This document shows, piece by piece, positions 7,301 through 14,800 of a stretch of DNA of 22,641 nucleotides. Within the stretch, counting starts at the first letter, position 1; each line of letters starts with the position of its first letter. The translations under genes and the position numbers were made by a program. The notes beneath the pieces are model-generated. The model ran no database searches, had not been told where the DNA came from, and saw nothing but the letters and a program-made list of their open reading frames with translations. The DNA lies in contig DAINCF010000034.1 of NCBI GenBank assembly GCA_036732565.1, positions 1 to 22,641 of the forward strand. Direction: 5' to 3'. The DNA comes from JAIVJN01 sp036732565. Lineage in GTDB: Bacteria; Acidobacteriota; Vicinamibacteria; Vicinamibacterales; UBA2999.

Positions 7301-8857
7301 AGCATGACCAGCATGCTGCACCTGCCGCTGATGCAATGGAACTACCTGGATCAACTGGCCGCCACGTCTTCCCAGGTGGTCGGCAGCAGCACGCCGGAGA
7401 CGACGTACTACGTATACGACGGCACGGGTCAGCGGGTGCGAAAGGTCACGGAGGGGCAAGCCGCAGCAGGCGGAACTGCAAAACGCATCAAAGAGCGTCT
7501 CTACCTCGGAGGATGTGAAGTCTATCGCGAGTACGCCACGGACGGCCGCACGGTGACCCTCGAGCGCGAGACGCTGCACATCATGGATGGGGATCAGCGT
7601 GTGGCGCTCGTCGAATCGCGCACGCAGGGTAGCGACGGCTCACCGGCACGCCTGACTCGCTATCAATACGGGAACCATCTCGGTTCCTCGAGCCTGGAGC
7701 TGAGCGGAACGGGCGAAATCGTCACGTACGAGGAGTACTTTCCGTACGGCAGCACGTCGTATCAGGGAGTGGGCGCCAATATCAGCGCGCTGGCGAAGCG
7801 GTATCGGTATACGGGCAAGGAGCGGGACGAGGAGACGGGGCTCTCATACCATGGAGCCAGGTACTACAGCCCATGGTTAGTGCGGTGGATCAGCGCTGAC
7901 CCTAGCGGATCGATCGACGGGCCCAATCTCTATCGGGCCAATAGAAACAACCCAATTCTCTTCGTCGATCCGGACGGCCGCCATCCCGTTGCTGTGGGTA
8001 TCGTGGTAGCGCTGTTATTGGCAGGAAGTGTGACTTCGCACGGCCAAGATGACGACGCTGGACTGAATCCGAGAGACAACGTGGAGATCAAGTCAATCAT
8101 TGCATCGTCGACGGACGAGTTGTCCGCCATCGGTCTTCCTGTGTCGATGCTCGCTCGTGTGCTTGAAAGCGACACCACGTTTTCGTACTTGGAGACCGTG
8201 ACTGCCGCGACGCCTTTCGTGCACGACGCGTCCGCAGTCTACAGCCCTGCGTTCAACGAAGTCGTGCTGCGTCATGCGACGCTGACGAGTCTCACGACGA
8301 TCACACCGCGCGACCTATCTATTGAAATGCAGTCGAACGTTTCAGAGGTCTACCACGAGGCGACGCACGCGTTCTTTGCGCGGAATCAATTGCCCGAAGT
8401 GACGGCACTCGTCGAGCGCGGGATCGAGTACTACACAGATGCACCGTTGAAGGGAGGAGCGGTGGCAGATGCTCCGGACGTGCTGTTCAACGAAGCAGCC
8501 GGCCTGTATGTAGCTGCTCGGGTCGACGCGTGGGTGAACGCCTACAGCGGGCTTCAGAAGACTTTGGGAAAGATACAAGATCCTGATGTAAGTCGTGAAG
8601 AGCTCGAGGAGCTGACTGGTGTTATCGAGTACTGGAGGATCAACTATGACCTGGCTGCCAAACAGCGAGTGTTCGGCTATCAGGCATCTCCGACTGCCAC
8701 GCAATACACCACCAAGCCGCTGATGGGCGACTTGAAAGTGTATCTCGACGTCGTCGTACTCGAGAACCAGATCCCGGCAAACCTTGATGACGCCCCAATG
8801 CTGGCTGAGTTGTACAACCGGGCACAACAGGAGCTTCAGCAGCGTCTCGGGCACTGA
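1370..8857 (+). CDS. Tc toxin TcB-TcC fusion (SpvB / TcdB / RHS) with metallopeptidase-like C-terminal cargo
   Basis: The protein has 2495 aa. An SpvB-like domain occupies about residues 35-340 (LGEKFGANPVNGTGSLTIPI, then GPQLALSYDSGSGNGPFGFG). Six D-x-x-G-x-G propeller loops follow between 432 and 712 (DLHGEG, DLAGDG, DLTGDG, DMNGDG, DIDGSG, DLLGNG). TcdB middle domains start near 733, including STRFYLADKLAG and TRLPFPVHVVERTE around 758-800. RHS/YD repeats run from about 1350 to 2090. The RHS core at about 2098-2204 includes RYRYTGKERDEETGLSYHGA, ADPSGSIDGPNLYRANRNNP and ends DPDGR. Aspartates 2177 and 2183 in DPSGSID fit the self-cleavage site of TcC proteins. In characterised Tc toxins, TcB and TcC form a hollow cocoon that encloses the cleaved TcC C-terminus and docks on TcA. 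Here B and C are one chain and precede TcA by 28 bp. The cargo, residues 2205-2495, is described separately. Confidence 0.93.
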   Translation: MRASTSAAGTAEQSRAHLVAAPAVSLPKGGGAVRGLGEKFGANPVNGTGSLTIPIPMSPGRSGFGPQLALSYDSGSGNGPFGFGWNLSLPAVTRKTDKGLPRYCDEPSDVFVLSGAEDLVPKLERNNAGEWVIEEATRTVDGTTYVVRDHRPRVEGLFARIERWTSRSDPADVFWRSISPGNITTWYGKTSNSRIADPDRPARIFSWLICESHDDKGNAIEYEYKEENSGGIDLSAVHERNRTAASRGTNRYLKRLRYGNRTPYFTATADALFTALPDDWLFEAVFDYGEHDPAIPLPRAEPGTWTRRDDPFSTYRAGFEVRTYRLCQRVLMFHHFPEQLGTQDCLVRSTDFSYSSGNEPDGLPTPTFAFVRSVTQSGYARLGDGSYLKKSLPPLEFEYSKPTIGTDVKDVNDASLENLPVGLDGATYQWVDLHGEGLPGILSEHGGALYYKRNLSPASVSIDAEPDTATVALGSVERVADRPSILALSGGRPQWLDLAGDGQLELVDFAGPVPGFYERTSDEGWEPFKAFASLPRIDWANPNLRFLDLTGDGHADILITENEAFCWHPSLGEAGFAQAENVWHALDEERGPRVLLADGTQSLSAADMNGDGLNDLVRVRNGEICYWPSLGYGRFGAKVTMDNAPWFDHPDHFDQRRVRAADIDGSGTTDIIYLARDGVDVYFNESGNRWSDRVRLTGFPAVDDVSAVQVADLLGNGTACLVWSSPLAGHARRPIRYVDLMGGQKPHLLVTCVNNLGADTRIEYAPSTRFYLADKLAGQPWITRLPFPVHVVERTETYDHISGNRFVTRYAYHHGYFDGVEREFRGFAMVEQTDTEELATLTESGELPVGTNIDRSSHVPPVLTRTWFHTGAHLAHEHVSNLFDGLLDDTILPAGLTVDEQREAWRALKGAMLRQEVYALDGTDNEAHPYIVTEQTLTIRVLQPRADNLHSVFFTHPREALSTHYERDLSDPRVSHTLTLEVDEFGNVLKSAAIGYGRGQPDTVLSAEDQLRQSKILASCTEHSFTNPIDLDEAYRTPATSESRTYELTNLVLESGASRFTFDEVVSAVGSAAVISYEATPDPVLSQKRLIEHVRTLYRPNDLGTTEGDPLALLPMGQLQSLALPGESYKLAFTPALVARVYGGRVTDAMLETEGRYVHADGDSGWWIPSGRIFFSPGTADDPATELAHAREHGFLPHRFRDPFHRDGFETEGVVAYDVHDLFVREVRDALGNVVAAAHDYRVLQPRLVTDANGNRSEAAFDALGQVIGTAVMGKDGEGKGDSLDGFVNDLDDATTLAHLQNPFIDPHALLQQATTRLVYDLFAYQRTRDAAQPQPAVVYTLARETHEADLQFDERTKIQHGFSYSDGFGREIQKKIQAEPGPLVAGGPVVDPRWVGSGWTIFNNKGRPVRQYEPFFSSTHGFEFARTVGVSPVLFYDPVGRVVATLHPNHTWERVAFDPWRQETWDVNDTVLIADPRDVPAVRDYFSRLPDAEYLPGWHAQRAGGAMGAEEQAAAIKAAVHADTPGVAYMDSLGRTFLTVAHNRFQRTNASPEEAFHSTRVVYDIEGNQRDVIDALDRSVMRYDYDMLGGQIRSASMDTDQRWMLTDAAGKPLYGWNSRNHRLRTTYDVLRRPIEVHLQESGGAELLVARTVYGESQPNAEVNNLLGKPYQSFDGAGVVTTGDYDFKGNPTSSSRQLGVDYKSTLNWSAPVALEPEVFNASTSFDALNRPSTLTTPDASVIRPAYNEANLLNAVDANLRGETLDGQPVWTRFIINIDYGAKGQRERIAYGNSVSTSYEYDPLTFRLIHLQTLRGSERLQDLFYTYDPAGNITRVGDKAQQTIYFRNRQVEPSSEYTYDALNQLIEATGREHLGQNGNQPNPPTAPGAFNAFHTGLDHPGDGNAMGRYRECYVYDAVGNILEMQHRGTDPAHPGWPRTYAYREASVIVGEEHKVSNRLSSTQVGDGDVEPYTYDAHGSMTSMLHLPLMQWNYLDQLAATSSQVVGSSTPETTYYVYDGTGQRVRKVTEGQAAAGGTAKRIKERLYLGGCEVYREYATDGRTVTLERETLHIMDGDQRVALVESRTQGSDGSPARLTRYQYGNHLGSSSLELSGTGEIVTYEEYFPYGSTSYQGVGANISALAKRYRYTGKERDEETGLSYHGARYYSPWLVRWISADPSGSIDGPNLYRANRNNPILFVDPDGRHPVAVGIVVALLLAGSVTSHGQDDDAGLNPRDNVEIKSIIASSTDELSAIGLPVSMLARVLESDTTFSYLETVTAATPFVHDASAVYSPAFNEVVLRHATLTSLTTITPRDLSIEMQSNVSEVYHEATHAFFARNQLPEVTALVERGIEYYTDAPLKGGAVADAPDVLFNEAAGLYVAARVDAWVNAYSGLQKTLGKIQDPDVSREELEELTGVIEYWRINYDLAAKQRVFGYQASPTATQYTTKPLMGDLKVYLDVVVLENQIPANLDDAPMLAELYNRAQQELQQRLGH
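7982..8854 (+). other. Variable cargo domain of the TcB-TcC protein: putative zinc metallopeptidase effector
   Basis: These are residues 2205-2495 (291 aa), immediately after the RHS-core DPDGR. The segment opens with a hydrophobic stretch, VAVGIVVALLLAGSV. An edge-strand-like NEVVLRH comes next, then a helix SEVYHEATHAFF with HExxH at H2329, E2330 and H2333 (nt 8354-8368). About 42 residues on is NEAAGLYVAARVDAW with E2375. This order (strand, HExxH helix, later Glu in a helix) matches gluzincin-type zinc peptidases, where the two His and the distal Glu bind zinc and the first Glu is the base. I recognise no specific family or substrate. The domain is read as the injected effector because TcC C-termini are the swapped toxic part of Tc complexes. 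Confidence 0.72.
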
Positions 8858-8885
8858 GGCGATTGGCTCAACGAGGTAGGAACAG

Positions 8886-11800
8886 ATGGATCTAGAAGGC
8901 CGCGATCTGAAACTCCGCATGCAAGGTGCGGACGTTCGCCAACTCCAGACCGACTTGCGCACCCTTGGCGCGACGATTTCCGACCGGGACGGCTTCTTCG
9001 GACAGACCACGCGACGGGCGGTCATCGAGTTCCAGCGCGTTCACGGCTTGTCCGAAACGGGCGTCGTGGACATTCCGTTCCGCGGGCAGATCAACGCGGC
9101 ACTTCCCACTGCTCCGACCCATCCGACGACGCCGGGCGAACTGCCGCCGGGGGCGCCGGAGCCTGTGCCGGTGCCAGTGCCCATTCCCGAACCACCCGGC
9201 GATGGCAAACAGTTCGTCGTCGAGGGCGAAGTGGTCCGGCCTGACGGCACGCCCCTGGTGGCCTATCCGGTGCGCGCCTACGACCGGGCGCTCTGTACCT
9301 GGCGTGAGCTGGTCGATACCCGGGTCAACCAGGTCCGCACCGACCAGGCCGGGCGGTACGTGATCGCCTACGACCGCTCGCAGCTGGAGGCGTGGGGCAA
9401 GACCCGCGCCGACCTGAAGGTAGAAGTGCGGGACGCCGAGACCGCGCAAACGGTGCTCGCCGAGTCTCCGTTGATCCTGCGCGCGTTGCCGCACGAGACG
9501 GTGAACCTCTCCGTCGGGCAACAGCGTTATCGCGGCCCTGATGAGTACTCGCGGGTGCGCCGCGCCCTTGCGCCGCTGCTCGATTCTCACGGCAACGATC
9601 TGAGTTGTCTCGAGGTTGCCGACGTTCTGATCCTCGCGCGCGAGGCCCATCTCGCCAGTTCCACGGTGGCGTTCTATGTCAAGGCGCAGCGCTGGGCGGC
9701 CGAGTTCGGCGCGCCGCCGGCGCTCTTCTACGCGCTGATGCGGCGTGGTGAGCCGACGCGCATCGATGCGCTGCTGGCCCGGCCGCTCGCCCGGCTGTGG
9801 GCCCAGCTGGAGGAGGCGAAGTCGCGCAACCTCGTCAACCTGCCACTCGACGAGACGACACGCACGCAGTTGGCGCAACTGCAGCAGACGTATCTCGCCC
9901 GGCCGGAGAATCCCTACGCCCATTTGATGGGAACCACGACGCTGAACGGCGAGCAGAGCGTGGCATTCACGCGACGGCTCACGGCGGGCGGCCAGTCGGG
10001 TGATGCCTTCTGGCAGGCGCTCGAGTCCGAAGACGGCTTCAGCGCCGAAACGGTCGCCGATCTGCAGTCGGCTTTCGAACTGCAGTCCTTTACGGGGGAG
10101 AACACAACCTTGACCGTCCGCCTTCGCGGCGACCTGGCCGTGCGCGCGCCTCGCGAGGTGGCGGCCTTCAGCGTCGAGCACTGGCGCGACACGGTGCTGA
10201 AGAGTGCCGCGGTGGATATTCCTGAAGAAGTCTTGCCCGGCGGCACGGCGGGTGAGCGGCGCGAGGCGTACGCGCGGCTGCTGTATCGAGCGGCGGAGCA
10301 AGCCTACCCGACACCCGCGCTGGCGGCGCAGCTCGCGCGCGATCCGCTGCCGGGGCAGGACACGCTGCCGCGCTTCTTCTCGGCGAACCCGGACTTCGAG
10401 TTCCGCGATCAGCGAGTGCTGACCTTCCTGCGCGAACGCCCGCAAGCGTTGCGTGGATTGCCCGAGACGGCCCGTGACGACGTGTTGCGGCTGGAGCAGC
10501 TCTTCCACCTGGTGGCGCTCGACCAGGACAAGCTGGCGACGATCGAGCCGATGTGGCGCGCCGGCCTGCGTTCCGCGCCGCAGGTCGCCTACCTCGGTCG
10601 CAGCAACCTGATGCGCCGTGTGGGTCCCGTACTCGACGCCAGGACCGCCAATCGCATCTATCGCAAGGCCGTGCATGTCACGTCGCTGGCGCTCAGCGTC
10701 TACCTGCGTTTTCACCCAGGGCTCAATCGGCTGTCGCTCGCGGCGCTCCAACTGCCGCAGCCTCCAAGCGCGGTTCCCGCCAGTCAGGCGCTGGCCGTCG
10801 CGGCCATCACCATGCCGGAATGGGAGGAGCTGTTCGGCTCGCCCGACGCATGCGTGTGCTCGCCGTGCGAATCGACGCTCAGCCCGGCGGCGTATCTGGT
10901 GGACAGCCTGGCCTATCTGGAAAAGGCCGTGGACGCCAACGGCAACAACGCGCTGGACGAATTGCTCGCCCGCCGGCCCGATCTCGGTAGTCTGCTCCTG
11001 ACCTGCGAGAACACCGAGACTCCGCTGCCGCACATCGATCTGGTCGTCGAGATCCTGGAAGCCATCGTCGCCAGCGCCGACGGCAAGACCTTGTCGGGCG
11101 CCGCCATCGGCGAGACGACATGGGACAGCGAGCTCCTTGGAGCGCAACCGCAGTACCTGAAACCCGCCGCGTATGACGTCGTGCGGGCGTCCAGCTACCC
11201 GTTCGACCGCCTGCCGTTCGATCTCTGGGCCGAAGAAGGCCGGCGCTATCTCAAACAGATGGGCGTCGCCCGTCACGAGCTGATGAAGACCATGCCCGCG
11301 AAGCCGGGTGCAGGCGCTCTCCAGATCGCGACCGAAGCACTCGGAATGAGCAGCGTTGAGCGCGACTTGATTCGCCAGTCGACAACGAGGCCGGAGGAGA
11401 TGGCATCGCGCTGGGGCATCGACCTGGCGAACGGCACGCTCGGGGCGCAGCTGGGCTTCGTGGAGGCCCTCCTCGAACAGGCGCACATCGACCACGACAC
11501 GCTGCTGCGGCTGCTCAACACGCGCTACATCAATCCCGGGCGATTGATTTCAGTGAGCTTCGCGGGGACGCCGTGCGCGGTTGACGGCGCCGTGCTCGTG
11601 GGCGAAGGGGGCGTTGCACTGGTCGAGGAGCCCTTCCGCATGCTGCTCGACCGGCTGCATCGCTTCCTGCGCGTGAAGCGCCGCCTGGACTGCTCCGAGT
11701 ACGATCTCGATGGCGTGCTCCACGCGCTCGGTGTGGCCGACTTCGATGCCACCGGGTTTTTCTCCAAGCTGGCCGACGTGCAGACGCTGCGACAGACGCT

Positions 11801-14800
11801 GGGTCTGTCGCTGCCGGAGCTAGGGGCGTTGTGGGCCGACCTGGACACCTACGCGTTCGACGATGAACAACCGTCACGGTATGACGCGATCTACCTGAAC
11901 GAGGCGTTGTTCCCCGACACGCACACGGGGGCGGGCCCCGATCTGCGCAACGCTGTTTTTGCGCTCCGAGCCGATCGCGCCGATCTGGCGATCACCACGT
12001 CGGTCGACACCAGCCTCAGCCCCTGGCTGGCCGAGTCGGACGGCGCCGTACCGCCGATCTGCACGCTGCAGCCGGACTACGCTGTCTACATCCAGAGCGC
12101 CACGCAGCTGACGGCCGACGATCTGCTGCTGCTCGTGCAGGAGTTGCTGCCCAGGGACTCAGCAAGCGGGCACGTCGTGCTGAACCTGGCCAACGCGTCG
12201 CTGGTGTACAGGGTGGCCTCTCTGGCGCGGGCGCTGAAGGTCAGCGTGCGCGATGTTCTGCGGCTCGTCGCGATCACAGGCGTCGCGCCGCTGCGCACGT
12301 CGTCGGAAGCCGCCAGCCCGATCGACACCCTCCGTTTCCACGAACGGTTCGCCGAGATCGAGGCTGGAACGCGCTCGGTCGAGCAGCTGGCCTACCTGCT
12401 GCTGGACGAACCGGCTGCGGTAGCGGCGCTCGCGCCGGCGACGGCCGATGTCGACGCATGGCTTGAATCGATCAGCCCGAGCTTCACCGGCATTCTCGCC
12501 ATCGATGACGCACGAATCACCCCCGAGCTGACGGCTTCGCTAATCCAGTCGCTCGGGTCGGTGCTGGCCGTGGACCCGGCGGCATTCGAAGCGCTGCTGT
12601 TCACGCAGCGCGTCGCTCTGGGGAAGGAACTGCTCGCCCACGTCCTCGTCGCCGCGAACATCGGGGCATCTGGGCCGCCCATTCCGCGTCGGGAGTTCGA
12701 CATCGTCTTTCGGCAGCTCCACAAGTTCGGCCTGGCGTGGAACGGGTTGGCACTGGACCTGAGCTTCCTGCCGTTCGTGCTGGACCAGGGACCCGGCCTG
12801 GGATGGACCGACATTGCCAAGCTGCCGACAGCACCGCAAACGTCGGCGCGGTTCGAACCCTGGCGCCGACTCGTCGCAGCAGCCAACCTGCAGGCATCGA
12901 CCTTTTCGCTCGAGGACTCGCTGTTCGAACTGCTGGAGAATGCCGCGGCGGCCACCGCCGCGCAGGCCAGCGAGCCTACGAGCTTCGTGCTCGGCGACTT
13001 TCTCGCGCAGCTCAGCGGATCGACCGGTTGGCCGCTCGCGGACGTGACCTACCTGACGGGTGCGAACGGATTCAATTTGAGCCTGCCGGCCGCGATGCGA
13101 GACGAGACGGCCCTCATCGGTCTGGAACGCGTGTTCGCGTTGATTCGAGCCACGGGCGTGGCCGCCGAGCAGGCGCATGCCTGGACCATCGCCGAGCTGA
13201 CGTTTGCGGAAACCCAATCGATCAAGCAGACCCTGTCCCTGGCCTACGAGCCCGACCAGTGGCTGGAGATCCTCGGGGCGATCCAGGACGAACTGCGTAC
13301 GCTCAAGCGCGATGCCTTGCTCGGCCACGCGCTGACCACGCTGGGCATGGAGGACAGCGACGCGTTCTATCGCCACTACCTGATCGATCCCGACGAATCG
13401 CCGATTGATCGAACATCGCGCATCGTGCTGGCGCATTCCGCTGTGCAGCTCTTCGCGCAGCGCATCCTGCTGAATCTGGAACCCTTCACGTTCGAGCGAC
13501 TGGACGCCGAGGCGTGGCAGTGGCGCAAGCGGTACCGTGTGTGGGAGGCGGCGCGCAAGGTGTTTTTGTGGCCCGAGAATTGGCTCGAGCCCGAGTGGCG
13601 CGACGACAAGTCCGTCTTTTTCCAGGAGCTCGAGGATGGGCTGTTGCAGGACGAGGTCACCCATGCACGAGCGGAGGAGCTCTACCTGCAATACCTGCAC
13701 AAGGTAGACGAGGTCAGCCAGCTCGAGATCATGGGGACGTACTGCGAGGAAGAGACCGAGGAACAGCCGGCGAAGCTGCATGTCTTTGGCCGCACCCGCG
13801 ATGTGCCCCATCGGTATTTCTACCGGCGCTGCGAAGATGGCGCCCGCTGGACGCCATGGGAGCCGGTGGAGCTCGATATCAATGCCGATCACCTGATCCC
13901 CGTGGTCGCCAATGGCCGGCTGTTTCTGTTCTGGCCGGAATTCACCAAGGCGGACAACCCCAACTCGACGACCGTTACCACCACGCAGGTCATCTCCGAC
14001 CCGGAGCGCGCCGGCGAGATCAACCGCGAGATCGCCGCGCATCGGCGCCGCATCGACGACATCGACGACCTGCTCGAGGGCGGCGTCGGCGACAGCTCCG
14101 AGGTCGATGGCCCCGGCAACATCAAGAATGACGATGCGACGGTACTGATGCAGGAGCGCCTCGACCACGAACTGGCGATCGAATTGCTCGAAGCAGAACT
14201 GGCCGACCTGCTCGTGGAGCAAGAGCGACTCGTGTACGGCGACCGGTATCTCATGGAAATCGGCATGAAGTGGAGTGACTATCGGGCCGGCCGATGGCGG
14301 GGGGCGATTGCCTCCAAGGACAAGCTTTCGTACAGCACGAGCGACGGAGAATCGCGTCACTACTTCACCGGCTGGGTGGACGTGGACAACGTGCTGCGCA
14401 TCAGCGCCCGGATCAACAAGTACTGGGCCGAAGGCGTCGGTAGTGCCCACGCGCCGGAGGGCTACCTTGGCTATTTCTACTTCGATGAGTGCGGCGGCAA
14501 CCTCGTGGCCAGCTCGGTGGATGTAACCGACCCGATAGGCGAGGTCACGGTCCCGGTGCCGATGCAGTCGCATCACTCCGTCGGGTGGTATCTCGATTCG
14601 CTCGAGCTGCAGGTCGGCGACGCGGCGGCGAAGCGGCTGCTGCTGTCGACGATGAGGGGAACCCTGCACTACGCCCACCAGTACGGCCAGTACGGTGCGG
14701 TGGATTCCCCGTTCTTCCTCGCCGATGGTGTGCGCACCTACTTCGTCCGGCCGGAGGAGTACCTGTCGATGGCGGGCTCGACCTGGTCCTCCACGGCGAC

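Noticed and set aside
4895..7579. 894-codon open frame on the - strand inside the TcB-TcC gene
   Set aside because: It is antisense to clear RHS coding sequence, has no recognisable domain, and its composition is that of a GC-rich shadow frame.
1370..8857. Reading the RHS protein as a contact-dependent or T6SS interbacterial RHS toxin with an immunity gene
   Set aside because: SpvB, propeller and TcdB middle domains plus an adjacent TcA gene define a Tc complex. Only 28 bp follow the gene, so there is no immunity gene.
8892..14678. Long - strand open frames under the TcA gene (8892-11495 and 12540-14678)
   Set aside because: They mirror the TcA codons, are rich in R/Q/H/L, and match no family that I recognise.
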